Assembly: GCA_944325295.1 (NCBI GenBank)
Contig: CALUZL010000072.1
Coordinates: 1-25,073 of the forward strand
DNA from: an uncultured Erysipelotrichaceae bacterium
GTDB taxonomy: Bacteria > Bacillota_I > Bacilli_A > Erysipelotrichales > Erysipelotrichaceae
Direction: 5' to 3'
Length of the DNA stretch: 25,073 bases
Shown: one piece after another, positions 9,274-16,250 of the stretch
Numbering within the stretch: the stretch's first letter is position 1
Layout of the letters: the number at the start of each line of letters is the position of its first letter
Position numbers and translations under genes: made by a program
Notes under the pieces: generated by a model
Told to the model about the DNA's origin: nothing
Databases searched by the model: none
Seen by the model: only the letters and a program-made list of their open reading frames with translations

Positions 9274-9316
9274 AATGTAACACGATTCCCCTTTCATATT
9301 TACATTCCCTTACATT
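9274..9316. repeat. Three copies of AATGTAA/TTACATT upstream of glgP
   Basis: AATGTAA at 9274-9280 is followed by TTACATT at 9300-9306 and 9310-9316. The last two are direct copies spaced 10 bases apart, about one helical turn, and the first is inverted. They sit just upstream of the glgP -35. The longer form CCTTACATT at 9308-9316 recurs at 4734-4742 upstream of glgC. They may be binding sites for a regulator shared by the two glycogen units. Confidence 0.35.
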
Positions 9317-9382
9317 TTAAAAAATACCGATCCCGATCGCACTTGGTCTTCAAAAAGGATTTAGTCACTGTTTGCAAGATTG

Positions 9383-9391
9383 TGATAAGAT
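9383..9391 (+). promoter_or_regulatory. Extended -10 of a likely leaderless ispG promoter
   Basis: TGA-TAAGAT (9383-9391) reads as an extended -10 (TG-n-TAAGAT) ending 6 bases before the ispG ATG. A -35-like TAGTCA lies 18 bases upstream. No Shine-Dalgarno site is visible before the ATG. Transcription starting about 7 bases after the -10 would begin at or next to the A of the ATG. Confidence 0.45.
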
Positions 9392-9397
9392 GTAAAT

Positions 9398-10435
9398 ATG
9401 CTAAAAAGATCAAAGACAAGACCGCTTAATGTCGGTGGTGTGAAGTTAGGCGGCCAGGACAAAGTCGTCATCCAATCGATGACCAACACCAAGACCAAAG
9501 ACGTCGACGCGACCGTCAAACAGATCTTAGACCTTGAAAGAGCAGGGTGTGAGATCATCAGGGTTGCGATCCTAGATGGCGAAGATGCCAAAGCGATAAA
9601 AGCGATAAAGGAAAGGATCCACATCCCTCTTGTCGCCGACATCCATTTCAATCCTGATTTTGCCCTTATGGCAATAGAGCAGGGCGTCGATAAGATCCGC
9701 CTAAACCCGGGAAATATCGAAGATGAAGACAAGATAAGAGCGATCGTCGATCTTGCCAAAAAGAAAAGAGTGCCGATAAGGATTGGGATCAATGCCGGTT
9801 CTTTAAACAAGAAATACAAGCGAAATGAAGTCTCGATGATCGAAAGTGCCAAAGACCACATCAGGATCTTAGAGAGCTTAGACTTTCATGACATCTGTCT
9901 CTCTTTTAAATCTTCAGATCCCATTGAAACGATAAAAGCTTACCGCTTAGCAGCTTCAACCTTCCCCTACCCGCTCCATCTTGGCGTTACGGAAGCCGGA
10001 ACACTGATCGACAGCACCCTTAAGTCATCGCTGGCTTTGGGAAATCTCTTGCTTGAAGGGATCGGCGATACGATCCGGATATCGATCAGCGATGATCCGC
10101 TAAAAGAGATAACCATTGCTAAAAAACTCTTAAAGGCCTGCGGTCTTTATAGAGATGTCCCCACCCTTATCGCCTGTCCGACCTGTGGCCGGATCCAATA
10201 CGATATGTTGCCAATCGTCAAAGAGATAGAAGAATATCTCAACACGATCACTAAAGATATCACGGTCGCTGTTATGGGATGTGCCGTCAACGGTCCGGGT
10301 GAAGCTAAAGGGGCTGACATCGGTGTTGCCGGAATGAAAGACAGTGCGCTCTTATTTAAAAAGGGCAAGGTCGTCATGACCATACCCCAAAAAGATATCA
10401 TCAAAGTATTAAAAGACGAGATCGAAAAGTTCTAG
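9398..10435 (+). CDS. ispG: (E)-4-hydroxy-3-methylbut-2-enyl-diphosphate synthase IspG
   Basis: IspG is the [4Fe-4S] enzyme that reductively converts MEcPP to HMBPP in the MEP isoprenoid pathway. The 345-residue protein opens with RPLNVGGVKLGGQDKVVIQSMTNT and has the TIM-barrel features VADIHFNP and RLNPGNI. Iron-sulphur ligands are visible as CPTC (Cys260, Cys263) and Cys295 in MGCAVNGPGEA, with Glu302 following. Length is normal for bacterial IspG without the plant insert. It is divergent from glgP with a 190-base gap and overlaps the ZIP gene tail-to-tail by four bases. No ribosome site is seen; the promoter arrangement suggests a leaderless mRNA. Its presence implies the MEP pathway. Confidence 0.97.
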   Translation: MLKRSKTRPLNVGGVKLGGQDKVVIQSMTNTKTKDVDATVKQILDLERAGCEIIRVAILDGEDAKAIKAIKERIHIPLVADIHFNPDFALMAIEQGVDKIRLNPGNIEDEDKIRAIVDLAKKKRVPIRIGINAGSLNKKYKRNEVSMIESAKDHIRILESLDFHDICLSFKSSDPIETIKAYRLAASTFPYPLHLGVTEAGTLIDSTLKSSLALGNLLLEGIGDTIRISISDDPLKEITIAKKLLKACGLYRDVPTLIACPTCGRIQYDMLPIVKEIEEYLNTITKDITVAVMGCAVNGPGEAKGADIGVAGMKDSALLFKKGKVVMTIPQKDIIKVLKDEIEKF

Positions 10436-11211
10436 CCCAAAAGTACATCCAAGACGATCATCAGCGCAAAACCGATCGCAAAGGCGATGGTGCTGAGATT
10501 GCTGTGCTCACCGGCAGCCGCTTCAGGTATCAATTCCTCGATGACCACATAGATCATCGCCCCGCCGGCAAAAGACAGGGCGTAGGGCATAAACGGTACG
10601 ATCAGCTCGCCAATCAAAAGTACGACTAAAGAAGCTATCGGCTCTACAGCGCCGGAAAGGGTGCCGAAGATAAAAGCTTTAAAGCGGCTCATGCCCTCAG
10701 CGCGCAAAGGCAAAGCGATTATCGCTCCTTCCGGGAAGTTTTGAATCGCTATCCCCAAAAGCATCGCCATCGTCGCTCCAAAGGTCAAAAACGTTTCCGA
10801 CTCACTGCTCAAAAGAGCGACACCGGCCGCCGCCCCTTCCGGGATGTTATGGATGACTACCGCCACAAACAACATCAAAGAGTGTGAAAGCACTCTTTTA
10901 GTTTTGATGCCTTCCGGTTTATCACTGAAACGATGCAAATGGGGTAAGATCATATCGATCACCAATAAAAAGAAGATCCCCACAAGAAACCCGATCACAC
11001 AGGGCAAAAAGCTAAAATCGCCCATATCGGTCGCTTCAAGCGAAGGCATAAGCAGTGAAAAGAAGCTGACCGCCATCATTATTCCGGAGGCAAAGCCCAA
11101 AAGCGTCTTTTCCAAACGCTCGTCTAAATGATCTTTTTTAAAGAAAAGAACTACCGCTGCACCCAAAGTCGTACCGATAAATGGCACAAACATCAACAAT
11201 ATCTCAGTCAT
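10432..11211 (-). CDS. ZIP family metal transporter (ZupT/GufA type)
   Basis: This is an integral membrane protein of 259 residues with about eight hydrophobic segments. ZIP signatures are present: HNIPEG at residues 121-126 in one helix and QNFPEG at 157-162 in the next, which together hold the metal-binding His/Asn/Glu residues, plus VEP at 189-191 and EELIPEAAAGEH near 225-235. The family imports divalent cations, most often zinc, also iron or manganese; selectivity cannot be read here. A short loop (HLHRFSDKPEGIKTKR) separates helices 3 and 4. Its ATG overlaps the stop of the upstream PEPCK/HPrK-like gene (ATGA), so the two are made together. The 3' end overlaps ispG by four bases. Confidence 0.92.
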   Translation of the reverse strand: MTEILLMFVPFIGTTLGAAVVLFFKKDHLDERLEKTLLGFASGIMMAVSFFSLLMPSLEATDMGDFSFLPCVIGFLVGIFFLLVIDMILPHLHRFSDKPEGIKTKRVLSHSLMLFVAVVIHNIPEGAAAGVALLSSESETFLTFGATMAMLLGIAIQNFPEGAIIALPLRAEGMSRFKAFIFGTLSGAVEPIASLVVLLIGELIVPFMPYALSFAGGAMIYVVIEELIPEAAAGEHSNLSTIAFAIGFALMIVLDVLLG

Positions 11212-12893
11212 CTTTTCTCTAAAAGGGCAATGAGCTCGCGCGCAGCGACTTCAATACCGCCACTACCTTTGTCCTTAAGACCGAGATTGGTATAGATCTC
11301 ACCCATCAAGACGCCGCTTTTCTTAGCTTTTGTGAGGACTTTATCGATCAGCACATCGCAGGCTTCCTTTTGCTGCATCGGCCCAAAAGGATTGGCGAAG
11401 TATGTCTCCGAAAGCCCTTTTTCATTTGTCGTGCCCAAGGCAAACCTTCTTCCCTTGACATAGATCTCCTTGACCTTTGCAAGATCGTCGATCAGGGCAA
11501 TACCTTTTTTGTCATCATAATTATTGGCATATAAGAAGATATCGACTTTATGCGGTGCCAAGACGACATCATAGGGACTGGCCGGGGTGATGACGCGGGC
11601 GTTGTTGTTGCCGGGGTTAAAGAAGATCGAACGATCAAGATCACGATAGGTAGCGCTGCTGTCGAGATCATCAAGTCTTACAAAAGCGCCGATCTCCGTA
11701 CCGGAAGCATAAACCTCATCATCTTTTATATACATGATCCCCATATCATCAAAGATCACGGCCTGTGATTCGATGAGATCGGCGATCTTGTTCATGGCTT
11801 CGATCGTCTCCGACTTGCCGGCACCGCTGTCACCCATGAGACAGACACCTTTAGTCCTGCCATCTTTCAATCTTATCTCAAGCATGGCGCCATGGATCGG
11901 CAAATAACCCTTTTTGATCATTGCCAGATTGTGAAGCGTCAGCGCCATCTTTTTAAAATAACCGAAATACTCAATGATCGGCATGTAGGAGATCTTGCCA
12001 ACGTAGATATCGTTGACTTCGTCGTGGTAGTAAACGGTCTCCTCTTTGGCATCGTCGACTCCGAAAAGGATGATGCAGTCCGGTTTTCTGCGCCAGTATT
12101 CCGGTGAAGCAAACTCAAAGAGATTGGCAAGACCGATAGCGCTGGCCATGAAGTCTTTATGGAAGTAAACGAAGGTCAGACAAGAGCCGACAAAGATCGG
12201 AAAACAGAAGAAATCGCGATAACTTTGATCTATAAGCAGCGGATCTTCTTTTGTCTCCATGAAAGTGCCGATCCGCTTGTTGTGATCGAGGTGGATGATC
12301 ATCGGTGCGCGCATCATGACCTTGTTTATGAAAGGAATGTGTTTCAAGCGGTCGTAATGGGATGGCAAACCGGTCGTCGCTTTCGCAAGAAAGATCGAAG
12401 CGTTGGTGCCGGCTTGAAGTTGTCTGTAGATGTAGTTTCGATGACCTTGAAGCTTTTCTTCACAAAGTCTGTAAAATCCCAAGATCAAGTCGTTATAGTG
12501 CATGTCAGAAGAGATAAACCGGGCCATCAAAAGACCGTCGTTATTGCGTGAATAGATGTAAGAAAAACGGTGCAATCCCCGCCAATAGTTATAAGCCCTT
12601 TCTACGAGATCGAGGAAGTGGGGGACGTCGTCTTTGTTCAAAGACTGGCTTTCATCATAACTGATGACACTCAGATACTTGAGAGTGACGATCAGCCGAT
12701 CGATCACCTCTTTGCGACTGTCATCTTTACTGACCCAGAGGCAAGCTTGCGGATCTTCTTGTCTTAAATGGTCTAAAAAACAATCCAAAAAGAAACGAAA
12801 ATCGGCAGATGAAAGTAACTCTTCATAGCTGTCATAGTAAGCTTTCGTAAAATCTATCAAAGCTAAGCGGTTTTTGATATATAATGATTTCAT
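11208..12893 (-). CDS. PEPCK/HPr kinase-like P-loop protein of unknown substrate
   Basis: I do not recognise a named family for the full 561 residues. The C-terminal ~230 residues belong to the HPrK/PEPCK fold. An HPrK-like IHGAMLEI (His334) precedes the P-loop GDSGAGKSE at 354-362, with FDDMG at 381-385 as Walker-B-like. After that it reads like ATP-PEP carboxykinase: ASGTEIGAFVRLDDL, NNNARVITP, FALGTTNEKGLSETYFANPFGP and a conserved tail. The N-terminal ~330 residues have no clear match; DFFCFPIFVGSCLTFVYF near 228-245 could be the end of a GAF-like sensor fold, which is weak inference. Canonical PEPCK substrate residues are not evident, so plain PEP carboxykinase is unlikely. It is coupled by ATGA to the ZIP transporter and divergent from an aminotransferase. 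A -10 box lies 7 bases before its ATG. Confidence 0.8.
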   Translation of the reverse strand: MKSLYIKNRLALIDFTKAYYDSYEELLSSADFRFFLDCFLDHLRQEDPQACLWVSKDDSRKEVIDRLIVTLKYLSVISYDESQSLNKDDVPHFLDLVERAYNYWRGLHRFSYIYSRNNDGLLMARFISSDMHYNDLILGFYRLCEEKLQGHRNYIYRQLQAGTNASIFLAKATTGLPSHYDRLKHIPFINKVMMRAPMIIHLDHNKRIGTFMETKEDPLLIDQSYRDFFCFPIFVGSCLTFVYFHKDFMASAIGLANLFEFASPEYWRRKPDCIILFGVDDAKEETVYYHDEVNDIYVGKISYMPIIEYFGYFKKMALTLHNLAMIKKGYLPIHGAMLEIRLKDGRTKGVCLMGDSGAGKSETIEAMNKIADLIESQAVIFDDMGIMYIKDDEVYASGTEIGAFVRLDDLDSSATYRDLDRSIFFNPGNNNARVITPASPYDVVLAPHKVDIFLYANNYDDKKGIALIDDLAKVKEIYVKGRRFALGTTNEKGLSETYFANPFGPMQQKEACDVLIDKVLTKAKKSGVLMGEIYTNLGLKDKGSGGIEVAARELIALLEKR

Positions 12894-12900
12894 AATCTGT

Positions 12901-12906
12901 ATTATA
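12901..12906 (-). promoter_or_regulatory. -10 box of a likely leaderless promoter for the PEPCK/HPrK-like gene
   Basis: On the minus strand a perfect TATAAT (12906-12901) ends 7 bases before the ATG at 12893, and no Shine-Dalgarno site intervenes. The -35 is poor (CTTTAA at about 16 bases). On the plus strand the same A+T block offers TATTAT at 12900-12905 for the divergent aminotransferase, so the two promoters probably share this block. Confidence 0.55.
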
Positions 12907-12929
12907 TAACAAAAAGCGAGGGTTAAAGG

Positions 12930-14144
12930 ATGGATTTTGTTAAAAACGGCTTAGATACTTCAAACATCGACGATCCTGTTTTTGCGATCGCTAAACGGGC
13001 TCTGTCAGATGATGATCCTTCCGTCATCAACGCCACGATCGGTTCTTTGTATGACGAAGATGAAAAGATTGTCACCTATAAGACTTTTTTTGATATCTAC
13101 GATAAGATCGACGACAAGATAAAGGCTGAATACGCCGAAAGTTTTGAAGGCAATGCATCTTATAAAGAGGCTGTCTTAAAACATGTCTTAAATGACAGTG
13201 TCAAACTTCCCAAAGGCGTCTTGGCGACTTCGGGCGGCACCGGTGCGATCTCTCTTGTCATCAAAGACTTCCTCAAAGAAGACGATACCCTCATCTTGCC
13301 GGATATCGCCTGGTCTTCCTATGCCCTTATGGCCAAAGACTTCGGACTCAAGGTCAAGACTTATGATCCACTCGCACTTGACGATCTCATCAAAGTCATA
13401 GAAGAGATCGCCAAAGTCCAAGACAAGGTCGTCGTCGTGATAAATTCGCCCTGTCATAATCCGCTGGGGACTAGCCTTTCATTTACCGATTGGAAGAAAC
13501 TCATCGACGTGCTCAATGCCCTTTCAAAACCGGTGATCTTGCTTGACGATATCGCTTATTTCGACTATGCCTTTGATCAAAAAACGGCTCGATCTTACTT
13601 TGAACTCTTCAACGATATAAATGAAAATGTCTTGGTCACGATCGCTTTTTCGATGTCCAAGACGATGACCGCCTATGGTATAAGGTGTGGGGCTCTCATC
13701 TTGATCCACAAAGACGAAAAGATACTGCGAAGCTGTCAAAACGCTTTGGCCCGCTCTTGCCGCTCGCTTTGGTCCAATATAAATAACGCTGCCATGATCG
13801 CTTTCAGCAAAGTGCTAAGTGATAAATATGAAGCTTTCAAAAAAGAAAAAGAAGTCTACATCAAACTTCTAAAAGAGCGCTCAGAGATCTTTTTAAAGGA
13901 AGCTTTTGAAAGCCGCCTTTCGATCTATCCGTATCAAGAAGGATTCTTTATTACCGTCAAATGCGAAGACAACGGAAAACGTGATCTTTTGCATGAAGCG
14001 CTGATGGCTGCCCATATCTATACTGTCAAAGTAAACCGCGGCATCAGGATCGCCATTTGCAGCATCCCCAAAAGAAAACTCTCAGGGATGGCAAAACGAA
14101 TCAAGGTGATCAGCGATAGAATAGAAAGTCAAAATCTTCGCTGA
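12930..14144 (+). CDS. Class I PLP-dependent aminotransferase (aspartate/aromatic type)
   Basis: The 404-residue fold-type I aminotransferase shows ATSGGTGAIS (about 99-108, PLP phosphate binding), INSPCHNPLG with Asn177, LLDDIAY with Asp207 (pyridine nitrogen), SMSKTMTAYGIRCG with PLP-binding Lys244, and Arg373 in RIAICS for the substrate carboxylate. The CHNP motif and overall pattern fit the aspartate/aromatic (AspC/TyrB, subgroup I-alpha-like) enzymes, which swap amino groups between aspartate or aromatic amino acids and 2-oxoglutarate. The exact substrate cannot be assigned. It is transcribed away from the PEPCK/HPrK-like gene with a 36-base gap, and its 3' end overlaps the convergent membrane protein gene by 35 bases. 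An AAAGG touches the ATG and GAGGG lies slightly further upstream. Confidence 0.92.
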   Translation: MDFVKNGLDTSNIDDPVFAIAKRALSDDDPSVINATIGSLYDEDEKIVTYKTFFDIYDKIDDKIKAEYAESFEGNASYKEAVLKHVLNDSVKLPKGVLATSGGTGAISLVIKDFLKEDDTLILPDIAWSSYALMAKDFGLKVKTYDPLALDDLIKVIEEIAKVQDKVVVVINSPCHNPLGTSLSFTDWKKLIDVLNALSKPVILLDDIAYFDYAFDQKTARSYFELFNDINENVLVTIAFSMSKTMTAYGIRCGALILIHKDEKILRSCQNALARSCRSLWSNINNAAMIAFSKVLSDKYEAFKKEKEVYIKLLKERSEIFLKEAFESRLSIYPYQEGFFITVKCEDNGKRDLLHEALMAAHIYTVKVNRGIRIAICSIPKRKLSGMAKRIKVISDRIESQNLR

Positions 14145-14493
14145 TGTATGGATCTTGACCGTTAAAATAATCGATCTTTAAACCGTCATCGCTTAGTGAT
14201 TCAAGCGGCATAAGCGAAATCCCCAAAAAGAAGATGGTGATGACGACTATGACCATGACCATTTCAAACATGACCCACAGGACAAGTTTATATTTCTTGT
14301 CCTGTCTTTTCATATGGTAGGATGCCGTGCTGATCGTTATGATCACCAAACCGACAAGTCCCATTACAAACAAAATGATCGTAAACATCGGTCGAAGGTG
14401 AGCATCTTTTAAGATAGCGATAACCTCCAAGATTCCCCAGATAAAAAGGGAAGTGACAAGCGTGCTTACGCCTATTTTTAAACTCGGTCTCAT
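14110..14493 (-). CDS. Small membrane protein of unknown function
   Basis: I do not recognise this 127-residue protein. It has three clear hydrophobic helices (about residues 9-27, 36-57 and 70-93), short basic stretches between them (HMKRQDKKYK before helix 3), and an acidic, soluble C-terminal tail of about 30 residues ending DFDFLFYR. Its ATG overlaps the stop of the membrane gene upstream (ATGA), so the two are probably made together and may interact. The last 35 bases overlap the 3' end of the convergent aminotransferase. The coupling and hydrophobic pattern support a real gene; no function is suggested by sequence alone. Confidence 0.75.
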   Translation of the reverse strand: MRPSLKIGVSTLVTSLFIWGILEVIAILKDAHLRPMFTIILFVMGLVGLVIITISTASYHMKRQDKKYKLVLWVMFEMVMVIVVITIFFLGISLMPLESLSDDGLKIDYFNGQDPYISEDFDFLFYR

Positions 14494-15002
14494 CTCACCT
14501 TATTATACTCATGATCGATAAATGATAAAGTCAAACAGAAAAGGTAAGGCATGAAGATGAGGTTGATAAGCATCAACAACGAGAAGATGCCAAAGGGATA
14601 GGCCGCCATCAAAGCATGGCTTTCAGCAGCCAAGATCGCTAAAAACGTAAAAGCGATAAGGGCGATAAAGGCAAAAAGATATGGTCGCAAAGCCGCCTGC
14701 AGATAGCGTTTTGAAGCCAAAAACTCATAAAACAGAGCCAAATTGATACTGACGAAAGCCAAGAAGGTATCAAAACCGGCATAAGTCGTATCAAGGCCGC
14801 CACTACCAGCCAAAAACTGCATCAGCAAAAATAAGATCAAAGCATAAAAGAGAAAACGCAAGACCATAAACCGCTTGGTGAACATAGCGATTATCGCTGA
14901 AGTTGCGATCATAAACAGCGTGCCGATGACATAGAGACCATTTATGACCATCACAAAACCCGTAAGTATTCCCAAAAGTTCCAACCAATATAATCTCTGC
15001 AT
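14490..15002 (-). CDS. Multi-pass membrane protein of unknown function
   Basis: This unrecognised 170-residue protein has about five hydrophobic helices covering most of its length, starting at residue 8 (LELLGILTGFVMVINGLYVI). A strong ribosome site, GGAGGT, precedes the ATG, in contrast to the leaderless-looking genes nearby. Translation is coupled by ATGA to the 127-residue membrane protein downstream. It is divergent from the WYL regulator across an 84-base gap with TTGTA/TACAA repeats, so it is a natural candidate target of that regulator (inference). No catalytic motif is visible. Confidence 0.78.
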   Translation of the reverse strand: MQRLYWLELLGILTGFVMVINGLYVIGTLFMIATSAIIAMFTKRFMVLRFLFYALILFLLMQFLAGSGGLDTTYAGFDTFLAFVSINLALFYEFLASKRYLQAALRPYLFAFIALIAFTFLAILAAESHALMAAYPFGIFSLLMLINLIFMPYLFCLTLSFIDHEYNKVR

Positions 15003-15038
15003 ACTCTATTACCTCCTTACACCAAGATTCTATCCTCA

Positions 15039-15079
15039 TACAACTTTTTACTTGTACCTTAAAACGGTCTATATTACAA
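15039..15079. promoter_or_regulatory. Alternating TACAA/TTGTA elements in the WYL promoter region
   Basis: TACAA at 15039-15043, TTGTA at 15052-15056 and TACAA at 15075-15079 alternate in orientation. The first two form an inverted repeat with an 8-base spacer, and the second and third coincide with the -35 and -10 of the WYL gene. Such sites are where a local regulator acting on itself and the divergent membrane genes would be expected to bind. Confidence 0.4.
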
Positions 15080-15080
15080 T
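15052..15080 (+). promoter_or_regulatory. Predicted leaderless promoter of the WYL regulator
   Basis: TTGTAC (15052-15057), a 17-base spacer and TACAAT (15075-15080) make a good sigma-A promoter. The -10 ends 6 bases before the ATG at 15087 (CTAAGC between), so the transcript should begin at or next to the start codon. No ribosome binding site is present. Confidence 0.65.
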
Positions 15081-15086
15081 CTAAGC

Positions 15087-16004
15087 ATGAAGACAACCAA
15101 AGCCAAAGAACGTCTGTTTCTCATCCTTAAGATCTTGATAAGATACACCGACAGTGAACACTTTTTAAGTTCGCAAAAGCTGATGACGATCTTAGAGACA
15201 GAATACGGCCTCACGATCGATCGCAAGACCATCGTCTATGACATCAAAGCCTTAAGAGAAGTCGGCATCAAGATCATTGCCTCACAAAAACGCGGTTACA
15301 GTATCGATGAGACGCCTTTTCGCAAAAGCGAGATCAAGTTACTTTTTGACCTCATCAACAGTTTTCACAACATCAGCTCTGACGAAAGTCAGGCTCTCAT
15401 CGCCAAACTGTCCGGATTTCTTTCGATCTATGATGAGAAAAGCCTCAAAGAAATGGAACTTACCGTCTCTAAGAATGCGACGAAAACTCTTTTTTATCTC
15501 GAGATCATTTTAAGGGTGATTGAAAAGGGCGAGACCCTTAAAGTAACTATCAAAGACAAGGAAGACGAGATCATACCCTATCTTTTATACCTGAATAACG
15601 GCTACTACTATCTCTACTACAGCTACCTTGCAAATCACAAGATCTACCATGTGCGGATCGACAATATCAAAAAAGTCGATTACACCCTCAGAAAACATAA
15701 GACACCAATGCGTTTTGAAGAGTGCCGCAAACTTATAAGCGAGAGTACAGATGCCTATACCGGAGAAGATCTGCGGGATGTAAAGCTGAAGATCCTTGCG
15801 CAAAACTCTTACGTGCTCGATGATATCTTGGCTAATTTTTCAAATGCGCTCGTTAAGGGTGATTGCGTCTATCTGAAAGTGCGCCTTTCCGATGTCTTTT
15901 TTGCCAAGATCGCCATCTACAAAGACCGCGTAAAGATCGTCGGACCCAAAGATGTGGCGACAGCTTATAAAGAATTCCTGATGGCTATTCTTGCAAGATA
16001 CTGA
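15087..16004 (+). CDS. WYL domain-containing transcriptional regulator
   Basis: The 305-residue protein has an N-terminal winged helix-turn-helix (about residues 8-75: LSSQKLMTILETEYGLTIDRKTIVYDIKALREVGI, ending in IIASQKRGYSI), the HTH type of DeoR/YafY-like WYL proteins. The middle carries a WYL-like segment, IIPYLLYLNNGYYYLYYSY, with Tyr in place of the signature Trp, followed by IYHVRIDNIKKVDY. A C-terminal region of about 90 residues corresponds to the WCX extension. WYL domains bind nucleic acids or small ligands and often control stress or defence genes; the ligand here is unknown. It is divergent from two coupled membrane genes, which are plausible targets. Its 3' end overlaps the convergent small gene by 20 bases. 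Confidence 0.88.
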   Translation: MKTTKAKERLFLILKILIRYTDSEHFLSSQKLMTILETEYGLTIDRKTIVYDIKALREVGIKIIASQKRGYSIDETPFRKSEIKLLFDLINSFHNISSDESQALIAKLSGFLSIYDEKSLKEMELTVSKNATKTLFYLEIILRVIEKGETLKVTIKDKEDEIIPYLLYLNNGYYYLYYSYLANHKIYHVRIDNIKKVDYTLRKHKTPMRFEECRKLISESTDAYTGEDLRDVKLKILAQNSYVLDDILANFSNALVKGDCVYLKVRLSDVFFAKIAIYKDRVKIVGPKDVATAYKEFLMAILARY

Positions 16005-16248
16005 TACATTCGATGAACCAGCGGTCTCTTTCAAAATAAAGTTTTCGTTTTTTTCTCAAGATCATACATTCATAAAGCTCACCGCAACCGCCGACTTTTG
16101 AAAAGGCCTTGCGCTTGTTTAAGATCTTGTCGATCTTGTGGACTTTTCTTTGGCCACTTTGGTCTTGCCAAATGATGTAAAGTGGGATCATGGCGCCGCT
16201 TTCATCGACCAGACTGATGACCGGTATATAACGTTTATAAAGATACAT
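15985..16248 (-). CDS. Small protein coupled to the Y-family DNA polymerase
   Basis: This 87-residue protein starts at the ATG at 16248, two bases past the dinB stop; a TTG at 16254 overlapping that stop is an alternative. It has a pattern rich in basic and aromatic residues: IPLYIIWQDQSGQRKVHKID, then a Gly/Cys turn (VGGCGELYECMI), then RKLYFERDRWFIE. From memory, small proteins of this shape occur next to Y-family polymerase genes in Bacillota, so a role with the polymerase in lesion bypass is possible; I cannot name a family. The last 20 bases overlap the convergent WYL gene. Position directly behind dinB on the same transcript is the main evidence that it is real. Confidence 0.75.
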   Translation of the reverse strand: MYLYKRYIPVISLVDESGAMIPLYIIWQDQSGQRKVHKIDKILNKRKAFSKVGGCGELYECMILRKKRKLYFERDRWFIECISILQE

Positions 16249-16250
16249 AT

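Noticed and set aside
9208..9297. N-terminal extension of glgP from an upstream ATG
   Set aside because: The extra 30 residues have no glgP homology and overlap the predicted promoter; the ATG at 9207 has a good GGGAG site and gives the normal length.
9361..9861. 166-residue minus-strand reading frame opposite ispG
   Set aside because: It is antisense to conserved ispG; its Ser/Ile/Leu-rich sequence is the shadow of ispG codons.
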